From the NCBI RefSeq assembly GCF_038502225.1, contig NW_027195260.1, forward strand, positions 124,001-188,000: a DNA stretch of 64,000 nt, in the 5' to 3' direction. This stretch comes from Cherax quadricarinatus. Its lineage: Eukaryota; Arthropoda; Malacostraca; Decapoda; Parastacidae. The translations under genes were made by a program, and so were the position numbers. The notes below the pieces were generated by a model. That model saw nothing but the letters and a program-made list of their open reading frames with translations. It was not told where the DNA came from and did not search any database. Numbering within the stretch: position 1 is the stretch's first letter; every line of letters starts with the position of its first letter. Positions 19,553 through 30,439 of this stretch are shown here, piece after piece.

Positions 19553-20039
19553 AATTTAATGCAAAGTTCAAAATATTCCAATTTCAAAATAGGGTCCAGA
19601 ATAAACAATGCAGGCATTCCTGGCACTAAACTAACATTTCCTCTGTTCATTAGTTATGTTTTCAGGCTTTACAAATGAATTCCATTTTGATTTTTTATTC
19701 ACATGATGAATTTTTATTCAAACCAAAAAACAGAAGATTTACTGTTATGCAATACTGTAATAATTGTATAAATAATATCACCACATTTGTGAATGTATAT
19801 TAGACCCATCAGCTTGTGTGTATTAGATGTGTGGGATCATTTGTTTACTCTTGAACATTGGCAAAAATTTAACATTTCTGCTACTTTTAGCTCAGTTTCA
19901 AGCCATTTCCAGTAATAAAACCAATCAAAATCATCTCTATTCCTGTAGTATATCTTCCATTCTATCACATGAGACCAAGAAATTGCAAATACAACTATGA
20001 AAAACATACGAAAAAGCACTGCAAAGTTGCTGTTTTAAT

Positions 20040-22395
20040 CGAAAATTACAGTCCATCACCAAGCATCCTCAAATCCATTAACACAAAGCACAAATATGAA
20101 GAACAGTATAGAATGGGTCAAATAACTAGAGAACAGTAAACGTTACTCGTCAGCACTTACCAGCCTGATAAGAAGATCTAAAAAAATGTATTATGAAAAT
20201 AGATTACATAACATCAAAGGTGATATGAAAAAAACCTGGAAAACTCTATCTGAAATTCTTGGAAATAAAAAGTTATCCAAAAACAAAACAATCAAACTAA
20301 CAAAATCAGATGAACCCCTACTCACACCTTCTGAAACAGCAAACAGACTCAACGTTTTCTTCTCCACCATAGGTAAAAATCTAGCGAACGAAATACCAAG
20401 CATAAACACCCGTCTGTCAGACTACCTCATAGGTACCTACCCAAATATGCTATTCCTAGCTCCAACCAACCCCATAGAAGTTACGCTTATCATAAGCACC
20501 CTTAAAAACAAGGCAGGAGACATAAACAGCTTGCCTGCTTTTATGTACAAAAAAGCTTCTCAAGTATTATCACCAATTATTGCAACGCTCTTTAACAAAT
20601 CCATTGAATCAGCTACCTTCCCAACAATCCTCAAAATAGCGAGGGGTCACTCCGATCCACGAAGGAGGTGACCATGCTGACTTGAATAACTATAGACCAA
20701 TATCTAATTTACCACTGCTCTCTAAAATCTTTGAAAAATTAATTCATTGACGGATCTATTCCTACCTCGTCTCACACAATATATTAAATCCTTGTCAGTT
20801 TGGATTCAGGAATAATAAAAGCATGAATGATGCTATCATACACATGCTAGAACTAATATATACTGCACTCGAAAAGAAAGAAGTCCCGCTGGGCATTTTC
20901 ATTGATTTACATAAAGCTTTCGATACAGTCGACCATGAGCCGCTGTACTCCAAATTAATGCACTATGGTATCAGAGGCCACTCCCTCAACTACCTAAAAT
21001 CATACCTTAGTAACAGAACTCAATATGTGTATGCAAATGATGCAAACTCTTCCACCCAACCAGTCACAGTAGGAGTCCCACAAGGAAGCGTCCTTGGACC
21101 ACTCCTCTTCTCATCTACATCAATGATCTACCAAATGCATCACAGCTACTCAAACCCATATTATTTACAGATGACACTACATATATCTTTTCCCACCCAA
21201 ACACAATCATACTAACAAACACAGTCAATGCCGAATTTGCAGAAAATATCTGCCTGGATGATGACTAATAAACTTACCCTGAATACCAATAAAACCCATT
21301 TCATTCAGTTTGGAAACAAAGCTGCAAATGATTCGATTAACATAACAATAAATGGATCATCAGTCACAAGACTCACAGAAGGAAAATTCCTAGGTATCCA
21401 CCTTGACAGTAAGTAGCCTTAAGTTCCGGACACACATATAACAAATCACCAAGAAAATCTCCAAGACTGTAAGCATACCATCAAAGATAAGGTACTACAT
21501 TCCACAATCAGCTCTCCTGGCACTGTACCATTCACTCATATACCCTTATCTTACATATGGAATTTGTGCATGGTGATCAACAACATCCAATCACCTAAAA
21601 CCCCTCATAACCCAGCAAAAGGCAGCAGTTAGAATGATAATGAATTCCCACTCTCGCCAGCATACTCCACCAATTTTCAAAAGTCTGAATCTGCTCACCG
21701 TAAGAACATCCATACTTATTCATGTGCCTACTACATACACAGAACAATACACTCAAATATAAACCTTCCACTCAAACTTCTCCTCACCAACTTAAACAGG
21801 ACACATGACGACAACACAAGACACAGATCTCTTTTTGATATACCTCATGTCCATATCACACTATGTAAAAACTCAATGCACATAAAGGGCCCTAAAATAT
21901 GGAATTTATTACCAGAATATATTAAAGTAACCCAGTCTGAAAATCAGTTTAAGACTCTTCTCAAAAGCCACTTAATCACCCTAGACTAAATGCTAAATAT
22001 TCAATACACACATACTCACCTATGTTCTCTTACATCATAACTTCAACAATCACTTTGAACCTCTTATCCATTGTTGACAGGAATATAATTGAACCATTGT
22101 TTTTCATAATAAGCATTTTAGACTATATGAATACATGTGTATATCCTTTGTCTTATACAAATTTAATTCACTTATAATTAAAAACCTACTGTTCAACTAA
22201 TAATTACTGTCCGACTGTACAACTATGATATAATCCTTAGTATTAAGTAGTCTGTAAGCCAATAATCTTAAGTTGGCCCATAATGCCTAGGCATAATAGA
22301 GGCTCTCTTTGCATTGCAACCCACTATTGTAAATATAAAATCTCAATGTACTGTTTGCAAAGACATAAATAAAATAAATAAATAAATAAACTGTG
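20040..22395 (+). mobile_element. CR1/jockey-like LINE, 5'-truncated
   Basis: Plus-strand RT blocks: LNVFFSTIGKNLANEI (20350), LKNKAGDINSLPAFMYK (about 20530), IFIDLHKAFDTVDH (about 20910), [15 protein letters not shown] (21070), motif C FTDD (about 21165, in a shifted frame), MMTNKLTLN...GKFLGIHLD (21250-21410) and GPKIWNLLPEYIK-like sequence near 21900. At least three frameshifts. The 3' UTR shares GTTGGCCCATAATGCCTA with other copies and ends in (AATA)n. It is inserted in the MITE between CAGTCC and CTGTGTGCTGCAGG. Confidence 0.88.
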
Positions 22396-22744
22396 TGCTG
22401 CAGGATTTGTTTTATGTGGTGCACACATACCACACAGATGTATTCTCTCATATCTAGGCCCAAATTTACCACTCGCATCTTACCAGAGTGAGCTGAGCTC
22501 ATGGCGTAGATCTACGGTTTGGACTCTGAACGTAAAGCCATAGATCTACGGCACGGACCCTGAAAGGGTTAAGCAGCTTAAAAAAAAACATATAGGCTGT
22601 GCTTGTTTTGACTGTTAGCCTTCAAGTTAGGTAGAAAAAAATAATTTTTGCACAATTTTATGAGTCATAGGACTTCACACTTTCTTCTAAATTGGGAAGA
22701 TGTACAATGCTCTAGTTGACATAAGATGAAAGATAAAGGCTTGA

Positions 22745-23790
22745 TTAACCCTTTGAGGGTCACCAAAATTTAAAAAAAAAAAAAAAAAAAATTTCTTATG
22801 AAAAGATAGAGAATCTTTACCTGATCATAATGACTATAAAAAATATGAAATTTGATGGAAAACTTAAGGAATTATGCTCTCACGAAGTTAACGGTCTCGA
22901 CGATGTTTACGCATTGGCGATTTTGCCCATTTTGAGCCCTATTTTCGGCCAATTCCAGTATACTAGTCGATAAAAATCATAACTATTTCACTAGAACTCC
23001 ATTTTTTCTATTAAATGAGTACAAGAAATCATGCATTTACTGATTTCAACTGTCCAGTACAGTGGTCAGAATTTAGCAATTTTGCCAATTTCACACAAAT
23101 TTCAAAAGATGCCAATTTCCAAATAGGGTCCAGAAAAAACAAGAAAGACATTCCTGGCACTAAAATAACATTTCCTCTGTTCATTAGCCACGTCCCCAGG
23201 CCCCTCTTACATTCTTTTGCTTTCCACTTTGAATTTTTATTCTTACAAAAAATAGAAGATGTACTGTTATGCAGACTACTGAATTGGTGTAAAAATGGTA
23301 TAAATAATATCAGCACACTTGTGAAAGAATATTAGACTCACCAATTGACGTGTATTGGAAGCTTAGCATGATTTGTTTACTTTTGAACTTTGGTAAAAAT
23401 CGAACATTTCTGCTACTTCGAGCTCAATTTCAAGGTATTTTTCATTGTAAAACCAGTCAAAATCATCTCAGTTTCTGTAATATGTCTTCCATTCTATAAA
23501 ATGAGACCAAGAAAACTGGAATACAACAATAAATACCATACGAAAATACAGTGCAAAGTCGCTGTTTTAATCCAAAAATACGGTCAAAGTTTTTTTCTCT
23601 CATTACACACTGTGCACTGCAGGATTTTTTTTATACTGCACACATTGACCACATAGACCCATTCTTTCATATGTAGGCCTACCAGCTTTCTCTTGCTAGA
23701 TTTGAGGGCGCTAGAATTTATGCATACTAGTTCATCGAAAACCCTGACGCGTAAGCCGTACTAGTATGGCTGAAACCCCAAAAGCATTAA
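22745..23790 (+). mobile_element. Complete 1046-bp piggyBac-type MITE
   Basis: Uninterrupted copy: TTAA 22745-22748 and 23787-23790. Left end CCCTTTGAGGGTC. The right end read inward is TGCTTTTGGGGTTTCAGCC, similar in layout to the 44611 piggyBac end (CCCTTTTAGGGGTTTGGCG), with a TACTAGT motif about 15 bp further in. No ORF above about 106 codons and no domain. A useful reference for all other copies in the window. Confidence 0.85.
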
Positions 23791-24665
23791 TAATGACCCA
23801 GAACTGTTTAGTAATAATGTCAGTAGATTCCATAAAAAAGATGTTGAAGTTAGTAATTTTTATTTTATTGTTTTTTTTTGTGTACAAAAAAATCATTAAA
23901 AACAAAGCTGTAAACGGTATCACAAATCTACTGTGGTTGTTTGTAGAACCATCATTCCTCAATAACGTATGTAAAAATCATGACAATCCTATTAATATTT
24001 ATTAAAGGAGAGGGATTACAGTGTCAATAACTTATTTCTGATTTATTATTGATTTTGTTTGGTGTGAAACTCTACGGTTACTGGTTACCGCACCCCAAAT
24101 CTGAGCGTGTTGCACCCCTCCTTGCTTGTTGAGAGCCTGCCAGCTACTGAGGCAGACACTGACCATGGTCCAAACTCTAGCCAGCACAGAAGATGCCATG
24201 TAGAGTATTTACAATGAAACACTCATAAAAATCATAATTTTTGGAGAAAAAAAAACACTAATTGCCAACATGTATTTTTGCTGACAGCAGCAACAAAAAA
24301 AATACATTTGATGAAAAAACATACTTAGAAATACAATAGAAACAAGCAGATTACATCAAAATGTTGCCAGAATTTTGTACTATTTTTCAGTAAGAATTTT
24401 TTTTTTCCATAATTTTTCAATTTTAATTTCCTGAAACTGGAAAGAGGCTCGCCTCTCCCTTAAACTCTTTTTAAACTAGTTTCTCCAAAATTTTAGATAA
24501 AAGTGATAAATATTGGCCAGTAGTTATTGACATCTTTCATGTACCAACATTTATGTATTGCGGAAACTTCAGCTGACTTAGGTATGGTTAAGGAAACTTT
24601 ATGATTTACTTTGCAGAACAATGTTGTGATGGTAGGAGACAGCACGTGTTCTACTTTCTTATATA
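23791..24665. other. No gene recognised
   Basis: AT-rich, frames short. Minus-strand 24493-24696 reads VEHVLSPTITTLFCKV...AEVSAIHKCWYMKDVNNYWPI, a relic of a LINE RT finger region (compare ASQVLSPIIATLFNK and NYRPIS at 20.5-20.7 kb), so 24480-24665 is a degraded LINE fragment. Confidence 0.55.
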
Positions 24666-25045
24666 TTAACACTTTAACTGTAAGTACTTTGATCAATGCA
24701 TCTTCCTAGTGCTTCAGATATTTTGAATAAAAAATAGGAGGTTTATTTTCTGAGTGTTTTATTGAAAACAATTTTTTTAGGATTAATACTTACAGAGATT
24801 TAAGACCTGGAAGTTGGCACTGGCTGCTCATGTGATGGCAACATGAAGTCCTGCTGCTTCCAGAAATGTTGCACATATACATTTTCTCTCTATCTCTAAT
24901 TTACATAGTTTTTATGTTCTGATAATTATAGTTAATAGTAGGTTTTTGTTTTGACACAAATATTAGGTACAAAAACAGTAATCAAGCAATCAGAAACACA
25001 CATTCACACACTGACAGGTGAACATGTCCACCTGACTCATACAGA
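24666..25045 (-). mobile_element. piggyBac 3'-end remnant
   Basis: Starts at TTAA (24666-24669) + CACTTTAACTGT, a mutated CCCTTTGACTGT. AGTACTTACCGAGAT-like and GGCAACATGAAG blocks match 4.75-4.85 kb and 28.25-28.31 kb. Coding sequence is not preserved. Confidence 0.65.
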
Positions 25046-25049
25046 TATT

Positions 25050-25345
25050 TTTTTTATTAACACATCTGGCATTTCCCACCAAGGCAAGGTGACCCAAAAA
25101 ATACAAAACACTTTTATCATCATTCATTATGTCATTGTCTTGCCAGAGGCATGCTTACAATAGTTATAAAACTGCAACATTAACACCCCTCCTTCAGAGT
25201 GCAGGCACTGTATTTCCCACCTCCAGGACTCAAGTCTGGCTTGCCTGTTTTCCTGAATCCCTTCATAAATGTTACCTTGTTCATGCTCCAAGAGCACGTC
25301 AAGTCATAAAATCCATTTGTCTCCACTTCTATCTAAGATGCTCGT
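25050..25345 (-). mobile_element. RTE-type LINE 3' end
   Basis: A short T run, then TTCCCACCAAGGCAAGGTGA and the 3' UTR blocks shared with 8985-9300 (for example ACACCCCTCCTTCAGAGTGC). Truncated at about 25345 where the family B LINE 3' end begins. Confidence 0.75.
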
Positions 25346-25346
25346 G

Positions 25347-26987
25347 CATGTTTACCTGGAGTTTACCTGAAGAGGGTTTTGGGGGTTAACACCCCCTGTG
25401 GCCCAGTCTGAGACCAGGCCTCATGGTGGATCAGGGTCTAATCAGCCAGGCTGTTATTGCTGGCAGCATGCAAGCTCATGTACGAACCATAGCCCGGTTG
25501 GTCAGGTACTGACTTTAGGTGCCTGTCCAGTGCCTTCTTGAAGACAGACAGGCATCTATTGGTAATCCCCCTTATGTATGCTGGTAGGCAATTGAACAGT
25601 CTTGGGCCCCGGACACTTATTGTGTTGTCTCTCACTGTACTCGTGGTGCCCCTGCTTTTCATTGGGGGGATGTTGCATCTCCTGCCGAGTCTTTTGCTTT
25701 CATAGGGAGTGATTTTCCTGTAGAGGTTTGTACCAATCCCTCCAGGACCTTCAAGTATATTATCATGCATCTCTCTTGCCTGCATTCGAGGGAATACAGA
25801 TCAAGGACCTTCAACCGTTCCCAGTAGTTTAGGTGCCTTATCGCACTTATGTGTGCCGTGAAAGTTATTTGAACACTCTCCAGGTCTGCAATGTTGCCTG
25901 CCTTGAAGGGGGCCGTTAGTGTACAGCAGTATTCCAGCCTAGAGAGCACAAACGATTTGAAGAGAATCATCATGGGCTTGGCATCCCTAGTTTTGAAGGT
26001 TCTCATTATCTATCCTATCAATTTCCTAGTGGATGTGATAGATACATTGTTGTGGTCTTTGAAAGTGAGATCCTCTGACATTATCACTCCCAGGTCCTTC
26101 ACATTACTTTTCTGATTTATTGTATGGTTAGAATTTGTCATATACCCTGACACATTTTTAATTTCTTCAAGTTTCCCATATCTGAGTAGTTGAAATTTCT
26201 CCTCGTTGAACTTCATATTGTTTTGAGTGGCCCATTCGAAGATTTGGTTGATGTCCACTTGGAGTCTCGCGGTGTCTTTGATGGCGGTCACTGCCATGGT
26301 AATCCGGGTGTCATCCACAAAGGAAGATACGCAGCTATGGCTTACATCTCTATGTCAGAAATGAGGATGAGGAATAGAATGGGAACGAGTACTGTGCCTT
26401 TTGGAACAGAGCTTTTTAATGTGGCTGCCTGGGACTTTACTCGGTTTACTATTACTCTTTGTGTTCTATTTATCAGGAAGTTGTAGATAAATCTACCAAC
26501 TTTTCCTGTTATTCATTTATCACGCATTTTGTGTGCTATTACACCATGGTCACACTTGCCGAAAGGTTTTGCAAAGTCTGTGTATACTACATCTGTATTT
26601 TGTTTATCCTCTGCAGCATTCAGGACCTTGTCATAGTGGTTCAGTAGCTGGGACAGGCAGGAGCGACCTGCTCTAAACCCGCGTTGCCATGGGTTGTGTA
26701 GTTGATGGGTATCTAGGTGGTTGGCTATCTTGCTTCTTAGTACCCTCTCAAAGATTTTTATGATGTGGGATGTTAGTGCTATCCATCTGTAGCTCCTTGC
26801 AATTGCTTTACTGCCACCTTGGTGGAGTGGGGCTATATCTGTTGTTTTTAGTGTGTGTGGGATGACCCCTGTGTCTATGCTCCCTCTCCATTAAATGCTG
26901 AAGGCACGCTATAGGGGCTTCTTGCAATTCTTGATGAACACAGAGTTTTTTGAGTCTGGGCCTGGGGCAGAGTGCATTGGCATGTCA
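25347..26987 (-). pseudogene. CR1-like LINE (family B) ORF2, broken
   Basis: From high to low coordinates on the minus strand: NCKKPL and GVIPHTLKTTDIAPLHQGG-like blocks near 26.9 kb, FAKPFGKCDHGVIAHKM near 26.55 kb, motif C VDDTRITMAVTAI (26318), FNEEKFQLLRYGK, NVKDLGVIMSEDLTFKDH, LFKSFVLSRLEYCCTL (25950), a frameshift near 25.7 kb, RGPRLFNCLPAYIRGI, then a C-end LKSVPDQPGYGSYM. The 3' terminus is the GTTTACCTGGAG sequence at 25356. Motif C starts VDD. No endonuclease is seen, so it is 5'-truncated. Confidence 0.85.
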
Positions 26988-27015
26988 TTAACCCGTAAAC
27001 GGTCCAAACATATAC
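26988..27015 (+). mobile_element. Truncated end of the GTAAACGGTCC MITE
   Basis: TTAA then CCCGTAAACGGTCCAAACAT, matching the right end of 4338-4563 in reverse. Only about 28 bp are left. It lies exactly at the junction between two family B LINEs. Confidence 0.6.
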
Positions 27016-28140
27016 CTGGAGTTTACCTGGAGAGAGTTCCGGGGGTCAACGCCCTCGCGGCCTGGTCTGTGACCAGGCCTCCTGGTGGATCAGAGCCTGA
27101 TCAACCAGGCTGTTACTGCTAGCTGCACGCAAACCAACGTACGAGCCACAGCCCGGCTGGTCAGGTACTGACTTTAGGTGCTTGTCCAGTGCCAGCTTGA
27201 AGACTGCCAGGGGTCTGTTGATAATCCCCCTTATGTATGCTGGGAGGCAGTTGAACAGTCTCGGGCCTCTGACACTTATTGTATGGTCTCTTAACGTGCT
27301 AGTGACACCCCTACTTTTCATTGGGATTGGGGGGATGTTGCATTGTCTGCCAAGTCTTTTGCATTCGTAGTGAGTGATTTTCGTGTGCAAGTTCGGTACT
27401 AGTCCCTCTAGGATTTTCCAGGTGTATATAATCATGTATCTCTCCCGCCTGCATTCCAGGGAATACAGGTTCAGGAACCTCTAGCGCTCCCAGTAATTGA
27501 GGTGTTTTATCTCCGTTATGCGTGCCGTGAAGGTTCTCTGTACATTTTCTAGGTCAGCAATTTCACCTGCCTTGAAAGGTGCTGTTAGCGTGCAGCAATA
27601 TTCCAGCCTAGATAGAACAAGTGACCTGAAGAGTGTCATCATGGGCTTGGCATCCCTAGTTTTGAAGGTTCTCATTATCCATCCTGTCATTTTTCTAGCA
27701 GATGCGATTGATACAATGTTATGGTCCTTGAAGGTGAGATCCTCCGACATGATCACTCCCAGGTCTTTGACGTTGGTGTTTCGCTCTATTTTGTGGCCAG
27801 AATTTGTTTTGTACTCTGATGAAGATTTAATTTCCTCGTGTTTACCATATCTGAGTAATTGAAATTTCTTATCGTTGAACTTCATATTGTTTTCTGCAGC
27901 CCACTGAAAGATTTGGTTGATGTCTTTACTCTGTTGACTACTACTCGCTGTGTTCTGTTAGTGAGGAAATTATAGATGAATCGACCAATTTTTCCTGTTA
28001 TTCCGTTAGCAAGCATTTTGTGCGCTATTACTCCATGGTCACACTTGTCGAAGGTTTTTGCAAAGTCTGTATATATTACATCTTCATTCTTTTTGTCTTC
28101 TAGTGCATCTAGGACCTTGTTGTAGTGTTGTATATATACA
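27016..28140 (-). pseudogene. Second CR1-like LINE (family B) copy, broken
   Basis: Head-to-tail with the previous copy, same strand. 3' end at 27016 (TACCTGGAGTTTACC). C-terminal ORF 27046-27435 (ILEGLVPNL...RGPRLFNCLPAYIRGI...LKSVPDQPGCGSYVGL), middle ORF 27481-27885 (FNDKKFQLLRYGKHE, DLGVIMSEDLTFKDH, LFRSLVLSRLEYCCTL), then, after a deletion that removes motifs B and C, FAKTFDKCDHGVIAHKM with an NRTQRVVVNRVK block near 28.0 kb. The deletion junction lies near 27.92 kb. Confidence 0.85.
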
Positions 28141-28141
28141 T

Positions 28142-28510
28142 TCACTACCCCAGTGCCCCGAATATTTTGAAAAATAAAAAAAACTTTTTTTTTTGAAAAA
28201 AGCACATTTTTCTAAGTGTTACAGGATAAAAAAAAATTTAGAGTCAGTACTTACCGAGATATGAGGCCGCAAAGTTGGCACTTGGGGATCACCTGACGGC
28301 AACATGGAGCGCTGTCGCTTGCAAAAGTGTTGCCGATATACCTTTTTTTCTATTTTTCATATTATTTTTTTAATTTTCATGTTCTGATAATTACAATTTA
28401 TAGTAGTTCTTGTCATTTCATAACCAATCTTTGTTCTGACACTAGTATTAGGTACTGAAATTGTACTCAAATTGTCACAAACACACTGACAGGTGGACAT
28501 TTACACCTGC
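28142..28510 (-). mobile_element. piggyBac 3'-end remnant
   Basis: Collinear with 24670-25040 (GTCAGTACTTACCGAGATATG, GGCAACATGGAGCGCTG, GTTCTGATAATTAC, ACACACTGACAGGTGGACAT). No TTAA at 28142, where it meets the LINE. Confidence 0.6.
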
Positions 28511-28579
28511 CTTGATCATTTAATATTGTCTTGGAATATATACAAAGTATTTATATGTCCCAGCAATGTTTTGATTATG

Positions 28580-29105
28580 TGGAAGTATATAGCGAGGAGG
28601 AGGAGGAGAACGAGGAGAAGAAGGAGGAGGAGGAGGAGGAAGAGGAGGAGGAGGAGAAGAAGGAGAAGGAGAAGGAGAAGGAGGAGAAGAAAAATACATA
28701 ATAATAATAAAATAATAAGTTGCCTTGAAGCATTAAAAACAAAGTCCACCCCCTGACAACGACATGATAAGATGAGATACCATCTGATAAGAGCTGACAT
28801 TTGATGAGCATACATGAGGGTGGGGGAGGGTGCAGCAGATAAGAAAAGATTAGAGGTGATGTTTGATGAGCATCGCCTTCCTTTGTTTTCACTGGTACAC
28901 AAACATTTCTGTCTGTCTATTTGTCTGTCTGTCAAGTGCCCTGTCTATCTGTCTATCCATCTAGCTCTGTCTCAGAGAGAGCCACAAGACTGCATCATCA
29001 CCTTTACTCATATCTTCAAGCAGAGTATAGCACGCTGTCTGGATTTTTTGGGTTATCCTAGGTAATTTACACTATGTATATGTGTATTTATGTGTACCTG
29101 TGAGA
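28580..29105 (+). repeat. Dispersed repeat with (GAGGAA)n tract
   Basis: Inverted relative to 6735-7312, about 21.6 kb away. The (GAG/GAA)n tract is at about 28591-28690, then the TGATAAGAGCTGACATTTGATGAG block, a TCTG-type repeat, and CCTAGGTAATTTACACTATG at 29060-29080. Confidence 0.7.
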
Positions 29106-29365
29106 CAGAGATAGACTGACGGAAAGAGATAGAGACAGATAGAGAAAGACATGGATAGATAGAGGCAGACAGAGACAAAGATAGACAAAGACAGACAGAG
29201 ATAGAGACAGAGAGACAGAGATAGACATAGATACAGACAGACAAATGGAGATAGAGCCAGTCCTCCAGCAGCTGGCCAGCCACACAGCTGGCCACCATGC
29301 AGCTGGCCAGCCAGCTGGCCAGCCAGCTAGCCAGCCAGCTAGCCAGCCAATCAGTCAGTCAGTCC
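29106..29365. repeat. GACA/GATA and CCAGCTGG simple repeats
   Basis: Purine-rich GACAGAGATAGA units (about 29106-29250) followed by CCAGCTGGCCAGC units (about 29262-29360). Same order as 1143-1310, so probably part of the same element. Confidence 0.7.
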
Positions 29366-29985
29366 TTGAACTGAGGAGTCAGCAGCATGGGCCCCAGCCT
29401 GGGCTGGTGAGTCACGCATGGCCGTGGCACTACCATCACCACTACCACCATCTACTGATGCCTGTGGTCTATCCATGCCAAGTGTAGCCACATCATCCTC
29501 ACTTTCACTGTCTATTCCTGATGTAGGGCCACGGGATGTACTCTGTCCCCTGGGCACTGCATAGTGTACACTACCCGAGCGCATGCGGCGGCGTGCATAC
29601 CGACGCTTCACTGATGAATATGTTTCCTCACTATCACTACTCGAATGATCTTCAAGAGCAATAAAATCGTAATCCACGTCACTATCATCATCATTACTGA
29701 AGTCAGAGGCCTGGCCATGTGAAAATAATAGTTTTCTATTGGGTTGAGGTACAACTGACCATGACTGAGGAGTGCCCACACCAGAGTTAGAAGGTTGAGG
29801 ATCGTCAGGGTTTTCTGCACTATTATCGATATCCTGGTCATTCCTTTCGGTCACTAACTGATCAAAGCCAAAGAATTTGTCATTGACAACTGAAAAATTT
29901 TTTGGGCCATGATAGGGGCAAGGGAGGGGGACACCCTCGGGGGCGGGGGGACTTGAGACTCGATGAGAAGGCCAGGGAAACCATT
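29366..29985 (-). pseudogene. piggyBac transposase N-terminal region
   Basis: The minus strand encodes an acidic, Ser-rich segment: KFFGFDQLVTERNDQDID, NRKLLFSHGQ, DDDSDVDYDFIALEDHSSSD, RRYARRRMRSGSVH and STSRGPTSGIDSESEDD. This aligns in order with the N-terminal part of the 44.8-kb element (DEFRGF, KRKLISQIPDSDES, ELQALQTSSSSDSE, RRYMRSGSVP, SRSTSPG..GTDSEN). It is a disordered leader before the DDD core, which is missing. The frame above about 29900 lies in poor sequence and is probably spurious. Confidence 0.75.
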
Positions 29986-29989
29986 TTTT

Positions 29990-30439
29990 TAAAAAACTGA
30001 GGAAGATAGAGGTATGGGTGTGGGAAAAAAAGGGGTTGAACACTGGGTTAAACAGTAAATGTTAAAAAAGGGCATTCAGCATGAAGTTATAAATAAAGAC
30101 AATAGAAAAGGCCAAAAAAGGGGGGGAGAGGGGAAAAGGGACAGCCTTTAAGGTTTCATATAATAGCAGGAGTGAGAAAAAGATAGATGAGCAAGATTAA
30201 TTGCAAGTAGGAAAAAAGATTTTATTGCATAACAGAGACCTGCTCAATCTGAAAGATAGAGATGCCTCAATGTCACAAAAACATAAATTTTCCCACACTA
30301 CGGGGTAAAAGGAAAGGTGGTGGAGATAAGCCAGAGAAAATTTTAAAAATTTTGTTAGACAAGATATTAAATTAGAAGGCCAGCCACTGAATCTGTTTTT
30401 AAGCCGGGGCCGAAAAACTTTTTTGGGGGGAACAGGCCC
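29990..30439. other. Nothing recognised
   Basis: Low-fidelity purine-rich sequence between the piggyBac remnant and the first recognisable LINE blocks. Possibly further 5' LINE sequence. Confidence 0.35.

Larger units (their letters stand above)
18767..22572 (+). mobile_element. piggyBac-type MITE carrying two nested insertions
   Basis: TTAA at 18767-18770 and 22569-22572. Both ends read CCCTTTCAGGGTCC inward (14 of 14). Nested inside are the tRNA-like element 19156-19552, with its 14-bp duplication, and the LINE 20040-22395. Removing both leaves about 1.05 kb collinear with 22745-23790. Any ORF in the host part is a shadow. Confidence 0.88.

Noticed and set aside
28493..28756. Arg-rich 87-codon ORF
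   Set aside because: Frame of the (GAGGAA)n repeat, with no other coding signal.
29351..30043. A host gene with a Ser/Asp-rich protein
   Set aside because: The order of motifs matches the piggyBac transposase leader at 44.9-45.3 kb, and the upper third of the ORF lies in poor sequence.
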